DNA of 64,000 nt from Nageia nagi. Lineage: Eukaryota > Pinophyta. The stretch covers positions 127,658,001-127,722,000 of the forward strand of contig JBITNC010000001.1 of the NCBI GenBank assembly GCA_050084985.1, given 5' to 3'. Shown here piece after piece: positions 1-11,762 of the stretch. Both the position numbers and the translations under genes were made by a program. Each line of letters opens with the position of its first letter. Within the stretch, counting starts at the first letter, position 1. The notes under the pieces are model-generated. The model was given only the letters and a program-made list of their open reading frames with translations, was not told the DNA's origin and searched no databases.

Positions 1-299
1 AAACAAGATCCTTTATTCCCATAACCTTTCTACAAACACTACAACTGTCTACGTAGAATCTATAATAAAAAGGTCAAAAGTTAAATTTATTTTAAATACA
101 TTTCTCTATTTTATTTTTTCAAAATAAGTTGCATCATTGACCTCTTTTATTTTTGTGGAATAACTTAAAATATTTTGTTGTAGGCCCACCTTGTTTATGA
201 GGATTTGTGCACCTTCCATGCCCGCCTTCATGTAATTTATTTAAACTTTTCAATATTTTTAATTTCAAATTTTTCAATATTGTACTTTGGAAATGAAAC
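1..299. other. Anonymous AT-rich flank
   Basis: No open frame, repeat or recognisable element was seen here. It is the DNA upstream of the minisatellite into which element A inserted. Confidence 0.5.
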
Positions 300-460
300 C
301 TGTTGATTGTAGGTGCAATTGTTGATTTTACTTGTAGTTGGTTGGCTACACATGCAATTGGTTGGTTGCATCTTCAACCAAAAGGTTGCATCTATAACTA
401 GTAGGGTGCACCTACAAATGGTTGGTTGTATCTATAATCGATCGATTGCATGGTTGTGTC
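300..460. repeat. Minisatellite, left half, unit about 20 bp
   Basis: Degenerate tandem units built on GGTTGCATCTACAAC-like words. Each unit contains a short palindrome (GCAACnnnnnGGTTGC type). The same repeat resumes at 8596 on the other side of element A, so this was one array split by the insertion. Confidence 0.6.
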
Positions 461-509
461 TATTAGAATTTGTAATGTAATATTGTTTAATATTTCTCCT
501 TAATGTAAA

Positions 510-558
510 TTCACTTAATACTTAAAGTATTATTAGATACCTTAAAGTATTAAGGGAA
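510..558. repeat. U3 inverted repeat of LTR A
   Basis: Left arm runs TTCACTTAATACTTAAAG and the right arm is its near-perfect reverse complement ending AGTATTAAGGGAA, with a short loop. Equivalent palindromes occur at the same place in the B and D LTRs with different arm sequences, see findings. Confidence 0.7.
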
Positions 559-653
559 TAAAAATAGGAGAAGGATCAAAAATAGGTATGAGTTTAAAAA
601 TAGGTAAATGATTAAAAATAGAAAAAGGATTAGTTATAGAGTGGGTTTCTTCT

Positions 654-661
654 TATATAAA
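654..661 (+). promoter_or_regulatory. TATA box of LTR A
   Basis: TATATAAA in the middle of the LTR, followed by a GA/CCCTCCCC-rich stretch. This is the expected place for the U3/R promoter. The same box is at 8317-8324 in the 3' LTR. Confidence 0.55.
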
Positions 662-902
662 GAGAAGAACCCTCCCCTTCTCTAGTTACACAATTGTAAT
701 GCAAGCTTTGCTATATGTTTAGAGTGTGTGAGAGAGAAGAGATTTTGTAAGAGAGGTCCTTGAGAATAAGATCTTAGTTAGTACGTCTCGTGTTATTTAT
801 GTGATTGGTTTTAGTTATTATGCTATTGTGTTGATGTTGAAAGTGCCTTTTTGAGATCTTGAAAGATTAGAAGTTAATTCAGAAAGGCTTAATTTCTTCC
901 AA

Positions 903-914
903 TGGTATCAAAGC
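903..914 (+). other. Primer binding site, tRNA-iMet type
   Basis: TGGTATCAAAGC one base after the LTR end. It differs by one base from the complement of plant initiator tRNA-Met 3' end (TGGTATCAGAGC), the usual copia primer. Confidence 0.8.
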
Positions 915-1388
915 TTTTATTGGAGGCTCTTCTTCAGCATCTTTGAAGGTCTTTGTCACCTCTTTCTTCATCTACTTTGTTGAGGTAAAAGGGTTTGAAG
1001 TTATAATCTCCTACCTCTTTGTCAAATTTTATTTTTATTACTAACATTTTTGGTTCCATGATGATGAGGTTAAATCTAGCAAAATTTGATTGAAGTAGAT
1101 AAAATATCATTATACTAACATGTTAGTTTAATCTAATGTTATTGCTATGCATTATTTTAGTTTGTTGAGTTGCAATTTTTTAAGTAAAATTACCTAATGT
1201 GTAGCAATAATAAGCAAGTTTTGAGTAAATTTGCGTAAATTTAGCAATAATATGTTATTATAGCTTAATTTTTTCAAATCTTTACTTAGTGTAAAGATAG
1301 TTAAAAATTTTGCAATTTCTTTACTATAATGCTAGTATTGCAATTTTTTTATAATGCTTGAAAAATTGTTGCATGTATGATAATACTA

Positions 1389-1424
<36 letters not shown>

Positions 1425-1442
1425 TATATATGTATAGTATAA

Positions 1443-1735
1443 AGGCAACCCCAAGGGGGTGCATAGCTCTTGAGGGAGTCTGCAACCCCCGAGGGAGCAT
1501 GCAACTCCTAAGGGGGTGCACATAACCCCAAGGGGATGCATGATTACCTAAGGGGGCATGCACACGCCAAGGGGGTTTGTACACTCCCTTGAGAGCTTGC
1601 AACTCCCAAGGGGGCATGCACAACCCCTAAGGGGATGCACGGTTGCCCAAGGGGGTGCATAGACCCTAATGGGGACATGTAGTCCCCAATGGGGGCACAC
1701 AGTCCCCAAGGAGGTTGCCTCCCCTCCATCTTGTT
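1443..1735. repeat. GC-rich 20-bp minisatellite in the leader of A
   Basis: About 14 degenerate units of 19-21 bp with the core CCCAAGGGGGTGCATG. It is flanked by (TA)n tracts at about 1390-1438 and 1757-1780. The G/C runs contrast sharply with the AT-rich surroundings. The unit length is not a multiple of three, so apparent proline/histidine-rich peptides on the reverse strand are a by-product, not a gene. Confidence 0.85.
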
Positions 1736-2459
1736 TTTTAAAAAAATTAATTTAATATATATATATATATATATATATATTATTTATTATTTTATATTTT
1801 ATTATTATTAAATTTTTTTTATATTTATATTATTTAAATTTTTTTTTATATGAGGTTTTTTTATATATATATATATATCATTTTTTTTAAAGGAGAGAAT
1901 CTGTTTTAAGGAGGGGTATTATTTTTTTAAATAGATTTTTTTTAAGGATGATTTTTTTTTTCTTTTTTTTAACTCCTTGGAAGAATTTTATTTTAGAAAG
2001 GGTGTTTTTTAGGAATGTATTTTTTTAAGTAGTTCTTTATTTGCTTGTATTATCTTGTTACATTAAGTACAAGTTATTTTAGGTATTTCTTTTTTAGCAT
2101 GCCATTAAGATAAAGATGGATTAATTATGCATAGTTTAGTAATTTTATGCATGCATTAATGTTAATTAATTTTGTATGAATGGATTAATGCTATGAATGC
2201 ATAGATTAATGTTGTTTTATCTTAATGCATGTTTATTGCTTACATGTGGTTGGATAATTTTTTGCATTATTTTTATCCTAAGGCATATTGCTAAATGGAT
2301 AAATTTTTTAATGCATGGTTTATTATTTTGACTTTATACATGTGGTTGGATAAAATTCACTAAATACTTGCTTATGAATGAGATGTTAATTTGTAAATAA
2401 GGAATTATTTTAAGTCCATCTTTTAAATAACAAGGGGGAGAATTCTTCATTTTTTAATA

Positions 2460-2615
2460 ATGAACCTTTGTAAAGAGTTCCATTAGGGGTTGTGACGAAA
2501 TCCATTTGAATCTTAGTCTCATTTATTATTACTTAAAATTAATGAACTTTATGTAAAGAGTTCCATTAGGGCTTGTAATAAAACCCATTGGACTCTTTAG
2601 TTCATACTTATGGAT
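2460..2615 (+). repeat. Short tandem duplication in the leader of A
   Basis: The words GTAAAGAGTTCCATTAGGG and the following AACCCATT...GA(C/T)T segment occur twice, about 85 bp apart. This makes a degenerate two-copy direct repeat inside the element's leader. Confidence 0.5.
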
Positions 2616-2689
2616 GATGTGGGATGTAGTTTCATTTTCAAAGTACTTTATTTGTTTTATAGTTTTATTTTATATGCAAAGTACACAAA

Positions 2690-3070
2690 CATTGAAAATC
2701 ACTTCCCCTTAAAATGAACACATCTGCATGTTTTTTTGCAACATGACTTGTTTAGGGAGCCATGAGGTAAGGATAGGGTGGACTAGAGCCTTTTAATCCA
2801 ACAATCCAAGTGATGAAAAGTTCATACTTCTTAGTTGCCCCTATATCCTCTGTTGGTCTAGACTTAACTCCATATAGGTGGATAGGCATGTGTGTAGTGA
2901 TACCATATGTTCGCCTATCCATTTAAGAATTTTCTGATAACCTGGGAGAAAAACTGGAAACTTAATTAAGATAATTAATTTGGTTGATCCAACATATGTT
3001 ATAACCTTGAAAAATAGCTCATACATCTCCTTGTGAGAGGATATTGCTACCCAAGGGAAACTGTTTGAGA
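2690..3070 (+). other. Conserved copia leader block, element A copy
   Basis: A non-coding block shared with the array units (27670-28080, 34560-34960, 41180-41580) and with element D (52100-52515, reverse). It includes AACATGACTTGTTT, AGCCATGAGG, TAGTGATACCA and GTACTTGGGCTCC-type words. Its conservation across families with different LTRs suggests a cis-acting role such as packaging or translation; that is inference. Confidence 0.6.
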
Positions 3071-3296
3071 ACTAGTAGGACTTGGGCTCCTTGAAGGCAT
3101 CTGGATGAAGGCCTAATTTTGGTAAGAACTTTTCCCTCTTTTTGGTTATACTTGGTGACAAAAATGTTGGATGTATGTTATTATTCTTGTTAATAATTTA
3201 AGCATTGATTTGTTAGTTAGTTTTTTAAATATGTATTTATTTTTAAATGCAACATATATGCTTACATTATTTATCTCCTTCATATTATTTTGTAGC

Positions 3297-6200
3297 AATA
3301 GAAGACTCTTTTGCACCCAAGCATATCTTGCATGGTTCCAACTATGGTATTTGGGAACCTAGGATGAAGGTAAAACTTCAGGCATAAAATTTTTAGATGA
3401 TTGTCAATGAAAAACCTAAGTTGCTCCATTTGGGGAGAAGGAACTTAAAGCTTATAATACTAAGAATGATTTGGCAACTTTTATGATCTTTTGTATAGTT
3501 TCAGATGAGATCCTCCTCATGATATCTTCTTTAAATACTACAAAGGAAGCTTGGGATAAACTAAAGAATATCTATCTTGGTACTAATTTTTCTAAGAGGT
3601 TCACCATTCTTTAGAAGTTTTTCAATCATATCAAGAGGAAAATGAGAGTGTGGCTATTTATCTAAACAAGGTTGTTGATCTTAGGACTCAACTTGTGGGG
3701 TGTGGTTGCAATTGGATCAACGATGAGTTTCTGACTTTCATCATCCTCCAAAGCCTCTATGTTAAGTTTAGTTAGTTTGTAACTGTTACTAAAACTAGGC
3801 TTAATGATGAAAAAGAATTGTTCTCCTTGGAAAATCTATCAAGACTTCTCTTGAAGCATGAAGAAACACTTAATAATAAAGTGTTGATCATCACTTCTAA
3901 GGAGCCATCTATGGCACTTGGTCCAATGAAACTCACTTCAAAAAGAAGAACCATAACCAAAAGGAGGGTTCTTATGCTCTAAGAAGAACTTCAAGAATGG
4001 TGGGAATAATAAAATTTTTGATAATGGTAAGTCTAAGGAAACCAAAGCTAAATTTGGTGGAAATTATAATTTCTATAATTGCTATGGTAATAAGGAAGCT
4101 GATTGCTTCAAGCAAAAGAAAGATCAAAGTGAAAAAGGATATGAAAAACCAAACAAATCTAATAATAAGAACAAGAATTCTACTTATGTTGTTAACTTTT
4201 ACTCCAAGTCTTGCACTTTGGTAAATGATTGGATTGTTGATTCTGGATGTACTAATCATATGTGTTTTGAAAAAGATAAGTTTGAAAACTTTAATAAGTA
4301 TAGAAAAGATGCAATTGTGATAGGTGATAGGTTCAGTCCTTGAAGTTCAAGGTATTGGGAGTGTGTTGATACAAGGGAAGATTCTTGAGAATATGCTTTA
4401 TATACCTAAGCTCATTATGAATCTCTTTTTTGTATTCAGATTACAAGTAAGGGTTACTCCTTTGAATTTAACTCACACTCTTGGTGCATGAAAAAGGGCC
4501 TTGCCACTTTGGTGAAAGGTTCAGTGCAAGATGACCTTTACATTATGGATCAATCTCAACAAAGATGTGCCTTACAACTAATGTTTATTCTAGAGACAAT
4601 CTTTGGCACCATCGATTAGGCCACCTAAACTATAAGAACATTCAAGTCATGAAAGATCATGAACTTGTGAAAGGTTTGCCCACATTATCACCTACAATTA
4701 ATCTTTGTGAGAAGTGCATTATAGGTAAAATGAATCAGAAAAAGTTTCCAAAAAATAAGGTAACTAAGCAACTCAGCCTCTTCAGCTTTGCACATCCATT
4801 TCTAACTAAGTTGCTTGGAGGAGCATCTTATGTCTTGATATTTATTAATGAATTTAATAGGATGACATTTGGTTATCTTATAGAGCACAAGGATCAAACC
4901 TTTGATAGGTTCAAAGATTTCAAAGCCTTGGTAGAAAATTAGTCTGGATTCAAAATCAAGATGTTAAGATCTGATAAGGGGATGAGTATAATAGCAATGA
5001 ATTCAATATTTTTTGTACCAAGTATGGAATCAAGAGGTAGTTTAATTTCTCTTACATTCCTCATTTGAATGGTGTTTTTGAAAGGAAGAATATAACGATT
5101 CAAGAAATGGCAAGATGTATGTTGGAGGATCTTCCTAGCTTCTTATGAGGTGAAGCTGTAAATACTATAATCTACATCTTGAATAATGTCCTATGAAAGT
5201 AGTTGAAGGTAAAACTCTGTATGAAGCATGGATAGGAAATAAACCTAACATCTATCACTTTAAGTCTTTGGTTGTGATGCTTATACATTTGTTGTTCCTA
5301 AGAAAAGGAAGAAGCTTGATAAGAGATTCGAGAAGTGTATCTTTGTGGGCTATAATAATCAACATAAGGTTACAGGTTATATCAACCTTCTTCCCATGCA
5401 ATTTTTGTGTCAAGGGATATAAATTTCAATGAAATTCTTGAAGAGTCTACTTTTTATGAGAACCTTGATGAGGGTGATGATTTTTTTACTACTCCTAACT
5501 GGTTGGATATTAGTGTGGATTTATATCCTAAGAAACAAAACTCTCTAACACAAATGATAACAAGGAGTATGAATATTAATAAATCTTTATTTTCCAAAAT
5601 TGATTGCAAGAATGAGCCCTCATCCTGCAAAGAAGCTTCAAAGCTTGAGTTTTGGGTGAATGTAAAGTATGAGGCTCTAATGAAGAATCAAAATTGGGAT
5701 TTGATTCCTTATCCTAATGAATGTAATGTTATTGGAAATAAATAGATTTATAAGTTCAAATATAATTAAGTTGGAGAGATTGAAAAATTCAAAGCAAGGT
5801 TAATAGCCAAGGGCTTCACTCAAAAATATGGAATTGATTATGAGGAAACCTTTGCTCCATGGAAAAGATGCCTACTATTAGGGTAATCCTTACTCTTTTA
5901 GCAGCTCAAGAATGGAATGTTTTACAATTTGATATCAAGAGTGCTTTTCTTAATGGTGAATTAGATGTAGAAGTCTACATGAATCAACCAAAAGGGTTTA
6001 TTGTTGAAGGTAAAAAATCTTTTATGTGCAAGTTAAAGAAGTCTTTGTATGGGCCTAGTACAAAATGATTTTAGGATACTTTGAGGATATTGAGTTTTCT
6101 AAATGCTTCTCTAATTCAAATCTTTATGTGCTTAACCAAGGATAAGACTTGATCTTGATTCTTCTCTATGTGGATGATCTATTGATTACAGGGAATAATA

Positions 6201-7118
6201 TGGTCCTTATACAAATTACATATCCAAACTTAAGGTAACTTTTGAAATGATTGATCTTGGTCCATTGCACTACTACCTTGGTATGCAAGTGTACCAATAC
6301 AAGGATTGTACTTACCTCAATCAATCGAATTATATCTCAGATATTTGCAAAAGTTTAGAATGGAGGAGTGCAAGCATGCTGTAATTTCAATCTCTCTTGG
6401 AATCACTTTATCTCTTAGTTCCAACTCTCAATTGGTAGATGCTACGACTTACAGAAACTAATTGGTAGTCTTCTTTATTTGACTATCTCTAAGCTAGATA
6501 TTACCTTTACTATGAATTTGATGGCTCATTTTATGCAAAAGCCATATGTTGAGCAATTCAATGCTGTTAACAAATTTTGAGGTATGTTGTGGGCACTAAG
6601 GATCTTGCTCTCAAGTATTACAAGTTACTCTCATTTGTTCTCTCAGAATTCTTAGATTTTGACTATAGGGGACATAAATATGATAGGAAATCAACCTCTA
6701 CTTATGTGTTTAGCATTGGTTCAGATGCTATCTCTTGGACATCCAAGAAGCAACCTACTATTGCTCTTTCCACCACTTTAGTTGGATATCATGCAATGTT
6801 AGTTACAGCCCAAGAAGCCATTTGGTTGAGGCACCTTCTGAAAGAAATAAGGTATGAACAAGTTCATCTATCATAAATTTCTTTAGATAATCAATTAGCT
6901 ATTGCTTTGGCAAAGAATCTTATTTTCCATGAAAGAACAAAGTGTGTAGAAATCCAAGCCCATTTCATTAGAGAGAAGGTTCTGTATGGTCTTCTACACT
7001 TGCAGTATTTCCATTAGTCCTAAAACTTTGCTAATTTATTCATCGAGCCCCTTCCTAAAGCTTAGTCTTAAGCTTAGGGAGTCTATTGGGTTGGTGAAGT
7101 TTCTCTCAAAAAGGGAGT
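3297..7118 (+). pseudogene. Element A gag-pol, broken
   Basis: Remnant of one copia polyprotein. The gag start has ATA where array copies have ATG. Gag (UBN2-type, with KEAWDKL) runs to about 4060. The zinc knuckle at 4075-4116 is damaged. The protease motif DSGCTNHM is at about 4229-4265. The GAG-pre-integrase HHCC finger (RLGHLN...CEKC) is at 4580-4740. The integrase core follows and keeps the third catalytic residue, Glu, at 5080-5082 (VFERKN). RT lies at about 5690-6400 with LYVDD near 6165, and RNase H at 6440-7060. Open stretches survive at 4565-4942, 5407-5745, 5859-6068 and 6577-6876. Many stops and frameshifts separate them, so no functional product is expected. Confidence 0.85.
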
Positions 7119-7220
7119 AAATGTTGAATTATTGCTGAATCCATTATAATTTCTTTCTTCTTAATAAAATTGTTGAACTTTTATTTGGTTTGTATACTTT
7201 GTTCATACATTCTTTCATTT

Positions 7221-7270
7221 GGTAACTATAAGTATGGGCTTGGCATCTTAGTGATGACTTATAGTGTACC
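7221..7270 (+). other. Conserved 3' hairpin, first copy in A
   Basis: GGTA + ACTATAAGT ... ACTTATAGT + bulged G + TACC. The nine-bp stem closes a loop of about 23 nt containing GGCTTGGCATC. The same hairpin lies downstream of pol in every related element here. Confidence 0.6.
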
Positions 7271-7339
7271 TCACATCCAAGTACATTATATTAGGTAGAA
7301 AGTTTTTGATGCAACAACTGTAGCTCTATTCATCTAACT

Positions 7340-7443
7340 TTGTCTCTCCTGATTTATTCACTAGCCGCCTTAGAAACTTTATTGTGCACACTTTAAAAGT
7401 TTCTTATGGTAGTGAAGTTGTCTTTAAGGGGGAGTGAAGGTTG
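7340..7443 (+). repeat. Second copy of the pol 3' end within A
   Basis: After the first pol terminus (about 7118) and hairpin, the sequence again reads like the end of copia pol: a TTTATTCACTA (LFT) word, then AGGGGGAGTGAAG and a stop near 7443. A second hairpin follows at 7697-7742. A therefore carries two tandem versions of its 3' end, by duplication or by recombination between related elements. Confidence 0.55.
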
Positions 7444-7696
7444 AATTTATATTTGTGATGACAACTTTATCCCTAGGAGGATATATTTTACTATATAGTG
7501 TTGATCTAAATGTACACCTTCGTGGTTAGTTCACTTTGTGTGAGGAATTCATGGTACATTTTGTTTTGTTATCACTATGTGAGGAGTCAATATGTGTTTG
7601 TTAGCACTATTTGGTTATCCATATGTGAGTAACTTATATATGTGCATATGCTTTTTTTTTTATTGTTGATCAACACATGTTTCTTTATACAACAAA

Positions 7697-7742
7697 TGAC
7701 TATAAGTATTGGCTTGACATCTTTGTGATTACTTATAGTGCA
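7697..7742 (+). other. Conserved 3' hairpin, second copy in A
   Basis: ACTATAAGT at 7699-7707 pairs with ACTTATAGT at 7731-7739, followed by the same bulged G and CA. The loop again carries GGCTTGACATC. Confidence 0.6.
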
Positions 7743-8133
7743 TATTGGTTAGTTTATAGATGGCATTACTTAGTTCATTTATCTTATGATTGATATGAAT
7801 GTTATATGATACATATAAATGATCTTGTTTATGAGCTAGTTGTAGCTTGCAGGGTTCATCTTGAGAGTGCAGGTTACTTATTTATATGGACAGGCTCATG
7901 TAGGCTCATATGTTAACTCAGAGTTGATCGACTATACTTACAGTGAAACCAATTTTGGTTAATGATTGTATTGTAAACCATTTTGTTAAATGATATTGTA
8001 ATGAGTTTCAAATTAATATTTTGCTTATTTCTTAATGATGTAAAGTTCTCATCTCTACTTGTATATCTTTGGAGGAGAACTCTCTCTTATTCTATCTTTT
8101 TCTTCTTTCTACACTTTATCTCAATATTACACT

Positions 8134-8142
8134 AAGGAGGAG
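8134..8142 (+). other. Polypurine tract of element A
   Basis: AAGGAGGAG directly abuts the TG of the 3' LTR, the standard plus-strand primer position. Confidence 0.7.
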
Positions 8143-8595
8143 TGTTAGAATTTGTAATGTAATATTGTTTAATATTTCTCTTTAATGTATATTCACTTAA
8201 TACTTAAAGTGTCATTAGATACCTTAAAGTAATAAAGAAATAAAAATAGGAGAAAGATTAAAAATAGGTATGAGTTTAAAAATAGAAAGGGATTAATTAT
8301 AGAGTGGGTTTCTTCTTATATAAAGAGAAGAACCCTCCCCTTCTCTATTTACACAATTGTAATGCAAACGTTGCTATAGGTTTAGAGTGAGAGAGAGAAG
8401 AATTTTGTAAGAGAGGTGCTTGAGAATAAAAAGATCTTAGTTAGTGGATGTACCCCAAAGGAGAGAGGAAGCACTTTATATCTTGTGTTATTTGTGTGAT
8501 TGACTTTAGTTATTGTGCTATTATATTGATGTTGAAAGTTCCTTCTTAATATATTGGAAGATTAGAAGTTAATTTAGAAAGGGTTAAATTCTTCA
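8143..8595 (+). repeat. 3' LTR of element A
   Basis: Starts TGTTAGAATT and ends TTCTTCA; aligns with 461-901. It holds the TATA box TATATAAA at 8317-8324 and the U3 inverted repeat. The 3' flank is minisatellite. Confidence 0.9.
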
Positions 8596-8935
8596 TTATC
8601 TGCAACTAATTGGTTGCGTTTGCAATCAATTAGTTATGTTTATAACTAACTAGTTCCAAGTTGGTTGTATATGCAACTTGTTTGTTGTAGACATGATCCA
8701 TCAAAGGTGTTTGTAATCGGTTGATTGCATATATAACTAATTGATTGCATTTGCAATTGGTTAGTTTCAAATGGAACTAGTAGTTGTGTCTATAGTCATC
8801 TAGATGTGGGCTAGTTGTAGACACAATCAACTAGTTTCATCTACAACCAACCCATTACAAGTTGGTTGTATCTGCAACCTGTTGTTGCAAAGCAATTGAA
8901 TGATTGCTTATATCTACAACCATCAACTACGATGG
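8596..8935. repeat. Minisatellite, right half, unit about 20 bp
   Basis: About 15 degenerate units of the form TGCAACTAATTGGTTGC. Each is a small palindrome (GCAAC...GTTGC). It continues the array of 300-460. Confidence 0.7.
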
Positions 8936-10129
8936 ACATCACATGAAATCTTAATTAAAATAAAAATATTTCTTTTCATTATAAATATTCCAAATAGTTA
9001 TTGCATAATTTCAAGTCCTTACTTGAATTTTTTATCCTAAATAGTGTTGGAGTTTTCAAGATACATCTAAATGGAAAAATGAAATACGATAACATGGATA
9101 CAAATAATAATGAAATACAAAGTATATTGAGAGATGTATTATTGAAGGTAAAATGATTTTCTTCTTTCACTAAGAAATTGTATCTACTATTTTTTCAAAA
9201 AATTATTATAGAATGTTTAATATGCTACAAATTTCATGTAAGTTATTGGTTGATTATTTACATAGGTAACAAATGATCTTTTTGTTGAATAGCATAAGAA
9301 GTTATAAAGGAAGACAAAAATAATCTCATCCAAGTTTGATGCTTTATGTGTTGATTTATATTACTTTGTTGTGGCAATTTTAATACTAAATTATAATATC
9401 AAATATTTATTTGGTAGAAGTTGATGATTTTGGTAAAAATGATAATAAAACACTTCAATTCAATGGAAAGAGGTGTAAGATGATACTATCATATTTTGGG
9501 AAATCACAAAAATGCAACAAAATATGTATCTACAAATACAAGTACAAATTACCTAAATGTAAAAGGTAAAGGCAAATTATTATAACATCCACTAGAGACC
9601 AATCTGATTTATAGGAGGACAATTGTAGTAGGCCATTACATAACATGTATGTCTCATACTAGGAATGGAACATAGGACACAAGTTGCAACAAGGTCAACA
9701 AAATGACCAATTCAACCAACAACTGAGACATATTTGTAAATAATATTACATAATTTTAGTCCATATGAAATAAAATTAAAATTTTGATAGTAAAATAAAA
9801 TTGATTTTGAAAAATATTAGTTTACTTTTTTATTTATTTAAGTTTAAAAATCATTAATATTTTTTTATTTCAAGTAAACTCCTCTTAGTTCGTAATAGAG
9901 TATATTTTTTATTTCCATTTGCAAAATACTTCTCTCAACATAATACACATTAGGAAGATCATTGTGATGATGAAGTGATACCAATAGAAGACATTCTCCT
10001 AGAACACACTCCTTTAAATGAAAACATGTTGCTCAATGAATTGGGCTCAATTTCATAAAAATTTGAAAATAAAATCTTCATGCATTTAAGCTAATTTTTG
10101 ATATTGCAATAATTAATCAAAATTCATCT
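8936..10129. other. Anonymous AT-rich DNA
   Basis: No reliable coding signal. The last 200 bases may belong to the upstream part of the hAT-like remnant that follows, but I cannot show it. Confidence 0.4.
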
Positions 10130-10133
10130 CAAA

Positions 10134-11450
10134 ATGAAAAATCTTCACAGTAGTCAAATCCCCTACCTAATCAAAATGAAAAATGATTCAACAGAATATA
10201 ATCTAAATAAAAGACATATATGGACAATTAGAAGGTCTCTTAGGTTTGATTGGGTAGCTAAATACCTATTTATTGAACCAATAATTTTAGATAACAATAG
10301 TGATCCAAAAAAATGTATATTTACTATTTGTTGTTGGAAAATAGGAAGAGACCATATAATGCAATTAAAATTGGGTACAATTCAAAAGCATTATGGGAAA
10401 GTATATTATTTTATTAAGGGAGAAGATGTAAAAGTGAAAAAATATGGTGGTACAAGACAAAGCATGAATGCAATCACTTAATATATGCATTAGAGTATGA
10501 AAAGTACAAAAAAGAAAACATGATGTAAAGGGAAAAGATGGGACTATATCAACTCATTTTTTGAAACTTCAAGAGTTAAATTTATTAGTCAAAATACATA
10601 GTTTTTGTACAATCTTTCATATTTTGAAAAAGGAAGACCAATATCAAATTTGTTAGATTATAAGATTTTATATCAAAATATTGGATTAGAAAGTATTCCT
10701 CGCTCATTGATCAAATACTAGTGCTTGAGAAATAGCTAATTGCCTTGCAATGATTGAGAAAGAAAAAGTAAAAAAAAGAAGCATAGTTCATATCATTATC
10801 CATTAATTAAGTAATAATAGTTGATAATACATCATGGGTTGGTATGCATATTTACATACTTGAAAACCTATTAGGCAACCACATCTTTTAGCCATTTACA
10901 AAATGGAAAAAAATTACAATTTTAAAAATCTTTATCAATTGGTTCTTACCAATTCAAAGAATATTATTGAAATGGATGATAACACATTAGTTGCAAAGTT
11001 AGTACATAATATGCTTCAATCATATAAGTTCAAAGGAGTGGCCTTTGTGTTTGATTGTAAACAACAATTATTCTATATATAATTCCTATTCATTGTATGG
11101 CCCATCAAATGAACCTAAGATATAAAATTGTTAGCATATTTGATAATTAGGAAATGTTAAGGATATTATATATGAGCTTCATGCTTATACAATAGGTATC
11201 CCTAAAAGATACAAAGATTTTAATAAATTCTCAATTGGAATAATTGATGGTAAAATCTCCTGAAGGATGTAGAAACACGATGGATTTCTTTGTATGAGCT
11301 TGCATGTAAAGTATTTGATGAATATCAATCCTTGATAGGGATCATGTTTAAGAATCAACGCGATGGATAAAAAAAATGATTTATTGTATCGTTTGACATA
11401 TTTATAAACATTGTTGAATTTATCTAGTATCATTCCTATGCTACAAGAGA
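10134..11450 (+). pseudogene. hAT-like (DUF4371/ZNF862-type) transposase remnant
   Basis: An open stretch of 115 codons (10134-10481) carries SLRFDWVAKY and a Cys/His cluster (CIFTICCWKIGRDH...H) like the degenerate zinc finger before DUF4371 in domesticated and mobile hAT proteins. Further on, broken frames give NNTLVAKLVHNML (about 10980) and VETRWISLYELACKV (about 11270-11320), which resembles the ETRW segment of hAT-like transposases. Stops and frameshifts separate these pieces. The remnant runs into a long TA/GA microsatellite at 11481. The family assignment is from motif memory, so moderate confidence only. Confidence 0.45.
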
Positions 11451-11480
11451 TTAATTCTTTAATGAAACATGTTCAAAATG

Positions 11481-11481
11481 C

Positions 11482-11544
<63 letters not shown>

Positions 11545-11677
11545 GAGGGAATGAAGAAGAGAGAGAGATGAGAGATGAATGAGAGAAGAGAGAGAGAGAG
11601 AGTAAAGAGATAGAAGAGAGATGTAGGAGAGAGATGAATGAATGAGAGATGATATGAGAGTAAATAGATGATAATAT

Positions 11678-11759
<82 letters not shown>
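11481..11759. repeat. Compound (TA)n(GA)n microsatellite
   Basis: About 20 bp of TA followed by roughly 255 bp of almost pure GA, with interruptions such as GATGAATGAGA. Serine/leucine repeats translated from its reverse strand are artefacts. Confidence 0.95.

Positions 11760-11762
<3 letters not shown>

Larger units (their letters stand above)
461..901 (+). repeat. 5' LTR of element A
   Basis: Aligns along its length with 8143-8595. It starts TATTAGAATT (the canonical TG has become TA) and ends TTCTTCCA just before the primer site. A long inverted repeat lies in U3 at 510-558. The copy lacks the stretch GATGTACCCC...GCAC that is present in the 3' LTR. Confidence 0.9.
461..8595 (+). mobile_element. 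Element A: old, broken Ty1/copia LTR retrotransposon
   Basis: Complete in outline: 5' LTR 461-901, tRNA-iMet-type primer site 903-914, a very long leader to about 3296, decayed gag-pol 3297-7118, 3' region, purine tract 8134-8142 and 3' LTR 8143-8595. Domain order PR-IN-RT-RNase H is that of copia. The two LTRs differ at several percent of positions (roughly 8-10% by eye) and by indels, including a segment of about 30 bp present only in the 3' LTR. This marks an old insertion. The 5-bp flanks (GTGTC left, TTATC right) match at only 3 of 5 positions, as expected for a decayed target duplication. Confidence 0.9.

Noticed and set aside
1390-1729. Two reverse-strand frames rich in Pro, His, Leu (PPWG/HPLG repeats)
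   Set aside because: They are translations of the 20-bp minisatellite and TA tract; unit length changes phase every repeat.
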